From Mycetocola_A sp015752285 (GTDB taxonomy: Bacteria > Actinomycetota > Actinomycetes > Actinomycetales > Microbacteriaceae), in NCBI RefSeq assembly GCF_015752285.1, contig NZ_JADOUY010000005.1, positions 62,001 to 126,000 of the forward strand: 64,000 nt of DNA. The letters are read 5' to 3'. Under the pieces are notes generated by a model, which was given only the letters and a program-made list of their open reading frames with translations, did no database searches and was not told the origin of the DNA. Below, piece after piece: positions 17,241 to 25,161 of the stretch (its first letter is position 1; the number at the start of each line of letters is the position of its first letter). Both the position numbers and the translations under genes were made by a program.

Positions 17241-17384
17241 ACTGGGCAATAACTGCACGCATTCTCACCGGACCCTCTTGTTTACCTCTGAGAAAGGTCG
17301 ATACGTTTCAGGTGGGGGCCGAACGAAACCCGGCGGGGCCAGTCGTTTCCGCCGTGAAGAATAATTAGGAAGGTCAAAGAAGAC

Positions 17385-18155
17385 ATGGACTTAGCAACGA
17401 TTTTTCTCTCGGAGACGGTCGGCACCGCAATGCTGTTCCTTCTCGGTGGCGGTGTCGTCGCCAACGTGGTGTTGGCGAAGACGAAGGGTTTCAATGGCGG
17501 CTGGCTGCTGATCAACTTCGGATGGGGCCTCGCGGTCTTCGCCGGTGTGACGGTTTCATACTCGTCAGGCGCGCACCTCAACCCGGCGGTGACTCTCGGC
17601 ATCATCACCAGCGGCGCGGAGAACTTCGTCCCAGGGGTCGCCGTCGGTTTCCTCTCGGCGCTCCTCTACATCGTGGCTCAGATGCTCGGTGCGATCATCG
17701 GCGCGATCTTCGTGTTCCTCGCATACAAGCAGCACTTCGACGCCTCCGATGACGCCGGCGCCAAGCTCGCCGTCTTCTCAACCGGCCCAGCGATCCGCAG
17801 CTACGGCTGGAACCTCATCACCGAGATCATCGGCACCTTCGTGCTCGTCTTCGTGGTGCTCGGGTTCGGCCGTGTCGGCGACGCAGACACGAACTCGCCA
17901 GCCGGTCTCGCGGCCCTCGGTGCACTTCCGGTCGCCTTCCTCGTTGTGGCGATCGGTGCCTCACTCGGTGGGCCGACCGGATACGCCATCAACCCGGCAC
18001 GTGACCTCGGCCCCCGCATCGCTCACGCACTGCTCCCGATCAAGGGCAAAGGCTCGAGCGACTGGAGCTACTCCTGGGTTCCCGTCGTCGGCCCGCTCAT
18101 CGGTGGTGCTCTCGCCGGTCTCCTCGCCGGCGTCCTGCTGCCGATCGCCGGCTGA
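17385..18155 (+). CDS. glpF: Glycerol facilitator / aquaglyceroporin
   Basis: MIP-family channel of 256 residues with six membrane spans and two half-helices. The first NPA motif is in SSGAHLNPAVTLGI and the second in GYAINPARDLGPRI. The Asp right after the second NPA (NPARD) is the mark of glycerol-conducting members. It lies 144 bp after glpD and 45 bp before glpK, completing glycerol uptake. The gap before it holds a TTGTTT/TACGTT pair 18 bp apart that might be a promoter, but this is weak. Confidence 0.94.
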   Translation: MDLATIFLSETVGTAMLFLLGGGVVANVVLAKTKGFNGGWLLINFGWGLAVFAGVTVSYSSGAHLNPAVTLGIITSGAENFVPGVAVGFLSALLYIVAQMLGAIIGAIFVFLAYKQHFDASDDAGAKLAVFSTGPAIRSYGWNLITEIIGTFVLVFVVLGFGRVGDADTNSPAGLAALGALPVAFLVVAIGASLGGPTGYAINPARDLGPRIAHALLPIKGKGSSDWSYSWVPVVGPLIGGALAGLLAGVLLPIAG

Positions 18156-18200
18156 CCCGTCCCAGACCTTCCGTTCCGACCAACAAAGGAGTTACACATC

Positions 18201-19715
18201 ATGGCGGATTACGTCCTCGCAATCGACCAGGGAACGACCAGTTCCCGGGCCATCATCTTCGACAAGTCCGGATCGATCATCTCGACCGGCCAGCTGGAAC
18301 ACGAACAGATCTTCCCCAAGGCGGGCTGGGTCGAACACGATCCGGCAGAGATCTGGAACAACACGCGTGAGGTCATCGGGCAGGCGCTCTCCAAGGCCAA
18401 CCTGACCAGGCACGACATCGCCGCGATCGGGATCACCAACCAGCGTGAAACCGCTGTCGTGTGGGACAAGACAACGGGCAAGGCCGTCTACAACGCCATC
18501 GTCTGGCAGGACACCCGCACTCAGTCGATCGTCGACCGGCTCGCGGCCGACGGCGGCGTCGAACGCTTCAAGCCGAAGGTCGGCCTCCCCCTCGCCACCT
18601 ACTTCTCGGGAACCAAGATCGTCTGGATCCTCGAGAACGTCGATGGTGCACGCGAGAAGGCCGAAGCGGGCGACCTGCTGTTCGGAACCACAGACAGCTG
18701 GGTGCTGTGGAACCTCACCGGTGGAACGGACGGAGGCGTGCACGTCACCGACGTGACCAACGCCAGCCGCACGTTGTTCATGGATCTCGAGACCCTGCAG
18801 TGGGACGACGACATCCTCGCCGCATTCGACGTTCCGAAGTCGATGCTTCCTGAGATCAAGTCCTCCAGCGAGGTCTACGGCCACGCGCACACCTCGAGCC
18901 TCCTGCGTGAAACCCCGATCGCCGGCATCCTCGGTGACCAGCAGGCCGCCACGTTCGGCCAGGCGGCGTTCGACACCGGTGAGTCGAAGAACACCTACGG
19001 AACCGGCAACTTCCTCATCTTCAACACCGGTGAAGAGATCGTTCACTCCAAGAACGGACTGCTCACGACCCTCGGCTACAAGCTGGGCGACGCGAAGCCG
19101 CACTACGCGCTCGAGGGATCGATCGCCGTGACCGGCTCGCTCATCCAGTGGCTGCGTGACAACCTCGGCATCATCAATTCGGCCCCGGAGGTCGAGAAGC
19201 TCGCGACCACGGTCGACGACAACGGCGGGGTCTACATCGTCCCGGCGTTCTCGGGACTCTTCGCTCCGTACTGGCGCCCCGAGGCCCGCGGCGTCATGGT
19301 CGGGCTCACCCGGTTCGTGAACAAGGGGCACATCGCCCGTGCCGCTCTCGAAGCGACGGCGTTCCAGACCCGCGAGGTGATCGACGCTGTCAATGCTGAC
19401 TCCGGTGTCGACCTGACCGAGCTCAAGGTCGACGGCGGCATGGTGGCCAACGACGCCCTCATGCAGTTCCAGGCCGACATCCTCAACGTGCCGGTCGTGC
19501 GACCGGTCGTTGCGGAGACCACGGCGCTCGGCGCGGCATACGCTGCCGGACTCGCTGTCGGCTTCTGGGCCAACCTCGACGACCTGCGCGGCAACTGGCA
19601 GGAAGACAAGCGCTGGGAGCCGTCGATGAGCGACGAAGACCGCGACCGCCAGATGCGGTTGTGGAAGAAAGCCGTCACTAAGTCGTTCGACTGGGTCGAC
19701 GAAGACGTTCAGTAG
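18201..19715 (+). CDS. glpK: Glycerol kinase
   Basis: Phosphorylates glycerol with ATP, 504 residues. FGGY-family signatures are present: N-terminal AIDQGTTSSRAIIFD phosphate loop, GITNQRETAVVWDK, IVWQDTRT, GILGDQQAA, NTYGTGNFLIFN and the C-terminal ELKVDGGMVAND. The start has a strong AAAGGAG ten bases upstream. Long open frames on the opposite strand across this gene are compositional shadows. It is followed by a hairpin at 19729-19760. Confidence 0.97.
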   Translation: MADYVLAIDQGTTSSRAIIFDKSGSIISTGQLEHEQIFPKAGWVEHDPAEIWNNTREVIGQALSKANLTRHDIAAIGITNQRETAVVWDKTTGKAVYNAIVWQDTRTQSIVDRLAADGGVERFKPKVGLPLATYFSGTKIVWILENVDGAREKAEAGDLLFGTTDSWVLWNLTGGTDGGVHVTDVTNASRTLFMDLETLQWDDDILAAFDVPKSMLPEIKSSSEVYGHAHTSSLLRETPIAGILGDQQAATFGQAAFDTGESKNTYGTGNFLIFNTGEEIVHSKNGLLTTLGYKLGDAKPHYALEGSIAVTGSLIQWLRDNLGIINSAPEVEKLATTVDDNGGVYIVPAFSGLFAPYWRPEARGVMVGLTRFVNKGHIARAALEATAFQTREVIDAVNADSGVDLTELKVDGGMVANDALMQFQADILNVPVVRPVVAETTALGAAYAAGLAVGFWANLDDLRGNWQEDKRWEPSMSDEDRDRQMRLWKKAVTKSFDWVDEDVQ

Positions 19716-19728
19716 TCTCACCCTGGCG

Positions 19729-19760
19729 ACGGGCCTGTTCTCTTCGGAGGGCGGGCCCGT
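19729..19760. terminator. Hairpin after glpK
   Basis: ACGGGCC pairs with GGCCCGT across a loop that itself can fold (CTC TTCG GAG-like). It lies 14 bp past the glpK stop. There is no long T-run, so it may be a weak or RNA-processing hairpin. Confidence 0.5.
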
Positions 19761-19818
19761 TGTCGTGTGGGTTCGCGTCGCGGTCGTTGTGCGCCGCCCC
19801 GCTGTGCCTGCCGCATCC

Positions 19819-19880
19819 GTGCTGCACTAGTGTGTCGATGCTGCAGTTGCAACTGCAGCATCGACACAAAGGTGCAGCAC
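19819..19880. repeat. Palindrome C, 62-bp loop-less palindrome
   Basis: The inner 38 bp (19831-19868) are a perfect palindrome centred on TTGCAA: TGTGTCGATGCTGCAGTTG then its exact complement. The outer ends GTGCTGCAC and GTGCAGCAC also pair, with three mismatched positions between. A degenerate third arm (GCGGCATGGGCACGAAGATG plus CAGCAG) follows at 19905-19930. It lies between the converging glpK and HAD genes. With no loop it could extrude as a cruciform. It has the same build as families A and B but unrelated sequence. Confidence 0.9.
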
Positions 19881-19959
19881 CGGGCGGGAGCGTGCTCCTG
19901 AAAGTGCGGCATGGGCACGAAGATGCAGCAGGGCTGCGGCGGATGCCGACACCACCCGG

Positions 19960-20691
19960 CTACAGCTCGGCGAGGGTCGCGATCGTCCGAACTCCGGCGT
20001 CGCGCGCGAGGGCGATCGGGTCGGCATCCGATGCCCCGTGCCCGACCGCCCCGACCACGACGTCGTCGCCGAACCGGTTGAGCCAGACCCCCTCGAGGCC
20101 GGCGGATACCGCACCGACGGCGTCCGTCAGCAGCCGGTCACCCACGTAGAAGGCGTCGCCGGGGGCGACGTCGAAGAGCTCGCAGGCGTGGGCGAAGATG
20201 CGGGGGTCTGGCTTGGCGACTCCAACGGCACCAGAGGCGACCACGTGCTCGAAACGGTCGAGGAGGCCGGTACGCTCGAGCTTCACACGCTGGTAGTCCT
20301 GCTCGCCATTGGTGATGATCCCGAGTCGCCAGCCAGCGGCGGCGAGGCGATCCAGGCAGGGGAGGGCGTCATCGAACAGCTGCCACGAGTCGCGGTAGCT
20401 CTCGAAGTAACTGTCGAACCAGGCGTCGGCTTCGATGTCGGCGAGGGTGAGCCCATGGGCTGCCGCGAAATCCTGCGCGCGCCGGCGGCGCTGCACGGCG
20501 AAGCTCACCTCGCCGGAGAGATAGCGGTGGTAGTGACGGTCCTCGAGCTCGTGCCAGAGGGCGACCGAAGCCTCGCGGTCGGCGACGCGCAGTTCAGGGA
20601 GCCCGTCGACGTGGTCGAGGATGCCACGCGAGACGGCACCCCGGTGGTCGAGCAGGGTGTCGTCGAGGTCGAAGAGAGCGAGCCCCGTCAC
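19960..20691 (-). CDS. HAD-superfamily hydrolase
   Basis: 243 residues. Motif I is FDLDDTLLDH with the nucleophile Asp, motif II IITNGEQDY, motif III Lys in GVAKPDPRIFAHA, motif IV YVGDRLLTDAVGA. A helical cap domain lies between motifs I and II, as in YjjG/HAD-IA phosphatases. The GTG at 20691 overlaps the TGA of the acetyltransferase gene (GTGA), so the two are coupled. A small phosphorylated metabolite is the likely substrate; which one cannot be read from the sequence. Confidence 0.85.
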   Translation of the reverse strand: MTGLALFDLDDTLLDHRGAVSRGILDHVDGLPELRVADREASVALWHELEDRHYHRYLSGEVSFAVQRRRRAQDFAAAHGLTLADIEADAWFDSYFESYRDSWQLFDDALPCLDRLAAAGWRLGIITNGEQDYQRVKLERTGLLDRFEHVVASGAVGVAKPDPRIFAHACELFDVAPGDAFYVGDRLLTDAVGAVSAGLEGVWLNRFGDDVVVGAVGHGASDADPIALARDAGVRTIATLAEL

Positions 20692-21293
20692 CGTGCCGAC
20701 ACCGTCAGCGCTTCGGACGGCCAGCCGGTCGCCGGCCCGGGCCGGTCGGATGCCGACAGCTCGGCGCGATGGCTCTCCGGGAACTCGCCGAACCGGCCGA
20801 TCTCGCTCCGGCCGGTCCCGGTGTAGCGGAAACCGACGCGTTGAGCCACGAGCGCCGACCCCGAGTTGCCGACCATGGCCTCCCACAGGATCGTCCGGTT
20901 GGGAATGCCGTCGTTCACCGTCCACTGCCCGGTGAAGAACCAGTCGGTGACTGCGGCGACCGCTTCGGGCATATAGCCGTTGCCGCGCCAGGGTGCGCCG
21001 AGCCAGAACCCGACCATCGCCTGCGTCTCGTTCCAGTCGCGCAGCGAAAGGACGCCAAGGATGGTCGGCTCGTTCTGACGACGAAGCGCCCAGGTGAGTT
21101 CCGTGCCCGACTCCCAGCCCGGTCTCACGACCTTCGTCAGAAACCCTTCGGCGTCGGCCAGTCGGTACGGCTGAGGCACCGTGGTGTAGTGCTGGATCAG
21201 TTCGTCCTGGCAGTACGCGTAGATGTAGGGGATGTCGCTGTCGGTCGGCGCGTCGAGGATCAGTCGGTCGGTTTCAAGAGGCACAACATCCAT
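20688..21293 (-). CDS. GNAT-family N-acetyltransferase (RimJ/RimL-like)
   Basis: 201 residues. It begins with the ETDRLILDAPTDSDIP strand-helix typical of RimL-like enzymes. The acetyl-CoA-binding region reads FWLGAPWRGNGYMPEAV, with R-G-N-G as the pyrophosphate loop, and is followed by NSGSALVAQRVGFRYTG, the usual closing motif. The acceptor is unknown. It precedes and overlaps the HAD gene by 4 bp. Confidence 0.83.
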   Translation of the reverse strand: MDVVPLETDRLILDAPTDSDIPYIYAYCQDELIQHYTTVPQPYRLADAEGFLTKVVRPGWESGTELTWALRRQNEPTILGVLSLRDWNETQAMVGFWLGAPWRGNGYMPEAVAAVTDWFFTGQWTVNDGIPNRTILWEAMVGNSGSALVAQRVGFRYTGTGRSEIGRFGEFPESHRAELSASDRPGPATGWPSEALTVSAR

Positions 21294-21410
21294 GCCCCCA
21301 GACTACCGTCGGCTTTCTCAGGCACTGCCAGACGTGGTGCTGTCGCTGATCCCCGCAGAACGTCGGCTCGCGGTACTCGCGACGGTGCGCGGTCGACGTA
21401 CCGTTGAGTC

Positions 21411-21815
21411 GTGCACCCTCGTCGCAAGTTCCCCACCGCAACGCCGTCACCGGCAGCACGCGCGCGGTACGCGAAGCGACGCACACAACGCCTCGCCCGC
21501 GTCGACAATGACCTCACCGCCTCACAGTGGGCCGAGCTTCTCGCCGCCTGGGGCGGGTGCGCGTACTGTCAGGCGAAGAGCACGGCGCTCCAGCGTGACT
21601 GCATCATGCCTGTCTCTCGGGGCGGCCGTTACACCCTCGAGAACGTGGTTCCTGCCTGCCCGTCCTGCAACGCGAGCAAACACAACAGCGAAGTCACGGG
21701 GTGGCTCCGACGCAAGAAGCTCGATGAGCGCTCGTTCCTGCTCCGTCACGCGACGATCCTGCCCACCCTTCTGCCCACCGACGAGACGTCCTCCGGGACC
21801 TCCGAGACCTCCTGA
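21411..21815 (+). CDS. Small HNH-type endonuclease-like protein
   Basis: 134 residues, basic N-terminus (RRKFPTATPSPAARARYAKR). A zinc-binding pair CAYC (C50, C53) and CPSC (C83, C86) frame the core. The core reads QRDCIMPVSRGGRYTLENVV, then NASKHN. The position where classic HNH proteins have the first His (D-H) is Cys64 here, while Asn78 and the last His/Asn region are kept. The start is GTG 21411. It is divergent from the acetyltransferase and convergent with trpS. The role is unknown; a host-encoded nuclease or nuclease-derived DNA-binding protein is plausible. Confidence 0.78.
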   Translation: MHPRRKFPTATPSPAARARYAKRRTQRLARVDNDLTASQWAELLAAWGGCAYCQAKSTALQRDCIMPVSRGGRYTLENVVPACPSCNASKHNSEVTGWLRRKKLDERSFLLRHATILPTLLPTDETSSGTSETS

Positions 21816-21851
21816 AGAGTCGAAGCCGCCCACCTGCTGTGAGCACCACGC

Positions 21852-22853
21852 CTACGCCCGCAGCAGGCCGATCCGGTCGTAGACGATGGCGAGTGTCTTC
21901 TCGGCGGCTTCGTTGGCCTTCGCGGCGTTCACAGCGAGGATCCGGTCGAGCTCGGCCGGGTCGTCGAGCAGTTCGAGGGTCCGAGCGCGCACCGGTTCGA
22001 ATACGGCGTTGACGGCGTCGACGACGCCCTTCTTCAGGTCGCCGTAGCCGCGCCCTGCGTACTCGTCCACGATCGCATCGATGGTCCACCCAGACATCGC
22101 CGAGAAGATGGTGAGGAGGTTCGACACCCCCGGCTTCTCTTCCCGATCGAACCGGATGCTCGCATCGTCGTCGGTCACCGCGCGCATGATCTTCTTCGCG
22201 TTGACCTTGGGGTCGTCGAGCAGCTTGATGAGACCGGCTTCGCTCTCGGCCGATTTGGACATCTTCACCGTCGGGTGCTGCAGGTCGTAGATCTTCGCCG
22301 TTCCCTTGAGGATGACCGGCTCCGGCAGCACAAAAGTGTCGCCGAAGCGGCTGTTGAACCGGCCGACGAGGTCGCGGGTGAGCTCGAGGTGCTGGCGCTG
22401 ATCTTCACCGACCGGCACGGCATTCGTCTGGTACAGCAGGATGTCTGCGGCCATGAGAACCGGGTAGGTGAAGAGTCCCACGGTCGTCGAGTCGGCACCG
22501 AAACGAGCCGACTTGTCCTTGAACTGTGTCATCCGACCGGCTTCGCCGAACCCGGTGATGTTGTTGAGGACCCACGACAACTGGGCGTGCGCCGGAACGT
22601 GGGATTGCACGAACAAGGCACTCTTCGCCGGGTCGATACCCGCTGCGATGTATTGCGCAGCCGTCGACCGAGTCCGGGCGCGCAGTTCGTCCGGGTTCGG
22701 CGAACTGGTCAGTGCGTGCAGGTCGACGACGCAGTAGTAGGCCTCGTATTCATCCTGCAGGGCGACCCATTGCTGGAGCGCTCCGACGTAATTGCCCAGG
22801 TGGAGCGAATCGTTGGATGGCTGCATTCCTGAGAACAGGACGGGTGTGGTCAT
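21852..22853 (-). CDS. trpS: Tryptophanyl-tRNA synthetase
   Basis: Class I aminoacyl-tRNA synthetase charging tRNA-Trp, 333 residues, the standard bacterial length. The N-terminus FSGMQPSNDSLHLGNYVGAL holds the HIGH-like motif (LHLGNY), and VKMSKSAESE carries KMSKS. PVLMAADILLYQTNAVPVG is a further family signature. ATG 22853 begins five residues before the first strand. It is followed on the same strand by no partner and preceded by exonuclease III. Confidence 0.97.
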   Translation of the reverse strand: MTTPVLFSGMQPSNDSLHLGNYVGALQQWVALQDEYEAYYCVVDLHALTSSPNPDELRARTRSTAAQYIAAGIDPAKSALFVQSHVPAHAQLSWVLNNITGFGEAGRMTQFKDKSARFGADSTTVGLFTYPVLMAADILLYQTNAVPVGEDQRQHLELTRDLVGRFNSRFGDTFVLPEPVILKGTAKIYDLQHPTVKMSKSAESEAGLIKLLDDPKVNAKKIMRAVTDDDASIRFDREEKPGVSNLLTIFSAMSGWTIDAIVDEYAGRGYGDLKKGVVDAVNAVFEPVRARTLELLDDPAELDRILAVNAAKANEAAEKTLAIVYDRIGLLRA

Positions 22854-22928
22854 GGGGGAATCCTTTTCGAGTCGCCGTGGCGGGCGACCCAGTGACGTTC
22901 GGCGAATGGGACGGAAGGCGGGAGCAGG

Positions 22929-23780
22929 TCAGAGAGCGTAGTCGACGACGACGGGAGCGTGATCCGACCATCGTTCCTCGTGGCTGGCTGCCCGGTCGAC
23001 GCGGTAGGCGGAGACGGTTGCGGCGAGCTGGGGCGTGGCGACGTGATAGTCGAGACGCCAGCCGGTGCCGGTGTCGAACGCCCGGCCGCGCTGGGACCAC
23101 CAGGTGTACGGCCCGTCGACCTCGCCCGCCCAGGTGCGTCCGATGTCGACCCAGCCCAGCCCGGGCGCGACGGAGCCGTCGACGCCGGTGACGGGTTCAC
23201 CGTGTGGCCCGAAGAAGCGGTCGAAGTATGCCCGCTCCTGCGGGAGGAAACCGGCGTTCTTGACGTTGCCCTTCCAGTTCTTGATGTCGAGTTCGCGGTG
23301 CCCGACATTCAGATCACCGAGCACGACGGCGTAGTCGGAGTGGCTGGCGAGTTCGGGAAGACGCGAGGTCATGGCGTCGAGGAACGTGTACTTCTCCACC
23401 TGTTTGGGTGTGTCTGCCGCACCCGAGTGCACATAGGTCGAGACGACGGTGACGATCGATCCGTTCACTTCGTAGTCCGCTTCGAGCCAGCGACCGGCGC
23501 TGTCGAAGTCGTCCGGGCCGAGTTCCACCCGGTGGATGGATGCCGCGTTGCGGCTGAGCAGGGCGACACCCGCTCGTCCCTTGGCCGTCGCCGGGTCGTG
23601 CAGGATGTCCCATTCCGGCCCGAACAGGTTCTCGAGGTCCGTCGTCGCCGCCCGGACCTCCTGCAACGCCAGGATGTCGATGTTCGACGCAGCAAGCCAG
23701 TCGCCCATGCCCTTACGGAAGGCCGCTCGCACCCCGTTCGTGTTGACGGAAGCAATGCGGAGGGGTGCTGAGGACGACAT
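22929..23780 (-). CDS. xth: Exodeoxyribonuclease III-type AP endonuclease
   Basis: Base-excision repair enzyme of the endonuclease/exonuclease/phosphatase fold, 283 residues. Signatures: RIASVNTNGVRAA, DILALQEVRA (metal-binding Glu), VVLGDLNVGHRELDI (catalytic Asp and Asn) and HEERWSDHAPVVVDY (catalytic Asp-His). ATG 23780 fits. It lies upstream of trpS and divergent from the FHA protein gene. Confidence 0.93.
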   Translation of the reverse strand: MSSSAPLRIASVNTNGVRAAFRKGMGDWLAASNIDILALQEVRAATTDLENLFGPEWDILHDPATAKGRAGVALLSRNAASIHRVELGPDDFDSAGRWLEADYEVNGSIVTVVSTYVHSGAADTPKQVEKYTFLDAMTSRLPELASHSDYAVVLGDLNVGHRELDIKNWKGNVKNAGFLPQERAYFDRFFGPHGEPVTGVDGSVAPGLGWVDIGRTWAGEVDGPYTWWSQRGRAFDTGTGWRLDYHVATPQLAATVSAYRVDRAASHEERWSDHAPVVVDYAL

Positions 23781-23921
23781 GAAACCAGCTTAGATCAGCG
23801 CACCGACGCCCCTGTTGTCGCCGGAAGGTCGCCTCAAACCGGGTCAGAGGGCAGAATAGGACGACAGGTGCGCCAGCCGGTCCTCCGGATGGTCGCCTGC
23901 ACCGCATTTTCGAGGGGCACC

Positions 23922-25064
23922 GTGAACACTGCAGAACGCGACCAGCCGTCCACCTATCGCTACGCGATGACGAATTCAGGGACTCCCTGGATCTACATCG
24001 TCGGGGAGAAACTCCTGGTCGCGTTGAGGACTCCGTCCGAGCCCGCCATCGTCGAGCGACTCTGGTCGATGATCCAGTCGCCGGCGACCACGTTCGATGA
24101 GACCCTCGCCGCGATCCCGAACTCGTCAGGCGGCCAGCCGGCATCCTTCGTCGCTCTCGAACGCGACGGTGCCAGCCAGGCCACCCTCAAGCTGCTCGTC
24201 CACGGCGAGGCGGTCGTCGACGCGCACACCGATGGCTCCTGGACCCGCATCACGAGCGGGAACCAGCCGTGGCGCCGTGACGAGCTCAGCGGCGTCGAAG
24301 CCGTCGCCGCCGGGGGGCTCACCGGCGAGCCGGGTGCTGCGGTGGCCGGAGTCTCGTTCCCGCTCGGTTCCGGTGTCATCGTCGCGAACAGGATCGACTG
24401 GGTCGCCGCGACGGAGGTCGTCCTCGCTGCCCCATCCGTGCCTGATGTGACGCCGACGACACCGACCACACCGTTCGCCCCTCCGGTGGCGCCGCAGCCT
24501 GCTCCGGCGATGACGCACACCCCGAGCCACTTCCGGCCGTCGCCCGCAGAGACCAACACCATCATCCGTCCTCCGGTGCAGCGGGTGACCCCTGAGGACG
24601 ACCCGGCGATGCGTCACGACGGCGAGACGGTCCTGCGGAGAGACATCGCACCGCCGATCCAGGACGAGACCGTGCTGCGCGAGGCTCCTCTCGTGCCGAA
24701 CGACCCGAAGACCCTGCTGTACGGGTTCCGGATCAACGGCGGTCAGGCCTACCCGCTGGATGCCGTCCACTATTTCGGTCGCAATCCCCGCCAACCGCGG
24801 ATCCCGCTGCCCGACCCGTCGCGCCTGGTTCCTGTCGTGTCCGGCTCCAAGTCGGTGTCGGCCACGCACCTCGAAATCAAACAAATCGGCGATTCCATCG
24901 TCGCCACCGACCTGAAATCGACGAACGGCACCTCGGTGATCCCCCCGCAGGGCCACTGGCGGCGACTGCGTCAGGGTGAATCCGTCGTCGTCACACCCGG
25001 AACCTTCATCGATATCGGCGACGGAAACGTCATCGAGATTTTGCCCCCCTGGCCGGGGGTATAG
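23922..25064 (+). CDS. FHA-domain protein upstream of the Ser/Thr kinase
   Basis: 380 residues. The N-terminal 190 residues form a domain I do not recognise, followed by a Pro/Thr-rich linker (PSVPDVTPTTPTTPFAPPV). The C-terminal 110 residues are a forkhead-associated phosphothreonine-binding domain: YFGRNPR, SKSVSATHLEI (conserved Ser-x-x-His) and LKSTNGTSVI (Asn-Gly). Putative phospho-acceptors such as ETVLRR and ETVLRE, resembling the ETTS/ETVL repeats that bind FHA domains elsewhere, lie in the linker. GTG 23922 is preceded by GAGGGG. It is 97 bp ahead of the kinase and probably part of the same signalling unit. Confidence 0.85.
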   Translation: MNTAERDQPSTYRYAMTNSGTPWIYIVGEKLLVALRTPSEPAIVERLWSMIQSPATTFDETLAAIPNSSGGQPASFVALERDGASQATLKLLVHGEAVVDAHTDGSWTRITSGNQPWRRDELSGVEAVAAGGLTGEPGAAVAGVSFPLGSGVIVANRIDWVAATEVVLAAPSVPDVTPTTPTTPFAPPVAPQPAPAMTHTPSHFRPSPAETNTIIRPPVQRVTPEDDPAMRHDGETVLRRDIAPPIQDETVLREAPLVPNDPKTLLYGFRINGGQAYPLDAVHYFGRNPRQPRIPLPDPSRLVPVVSGSKSVSATHLEIKQIGDSIVATDLKSTNGTSVIPPQGHWRRLRQGESVVVTPGTFIDIGDGNVIEILPPWPGV

Positions 25065-25161
25065 GTCGGACCGGCATTGCTTACAATGGGAAGGTAGGGG
25101 ATCGGGAGATTACTCTGCGCTCGAGCCTTCCCTCGGTCGATCGAAGTGAAGGGAGAGTCCA

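Noticed and set aside
17279..17308. TTGTTT and TACGTT as a glpF promoter
   Set aside because: The -10 match is poor and the 18-bp spacing is common by chance; kept only as a remark in the glpF entry.
18192..19721. Long open frame of 509 codons on the minus strand opposite glpK
   Set aside because: It mirrors glpK over its full length and its Asp/Val/Gly/Arg-rich product has no domain; a compositional shadow of high-G+C coding DNA. The same holds for 34932-36239, 37149-38477 and 44799-45887 on the minus strand.
25044..25059. CCCCCTGGCCGGGGG hairpin at the end of the FHA gene as a terminator
   Set aside because: It overlaps the last codons, has no T-run, and the kinase gene in the same direction begins 97 bp later.
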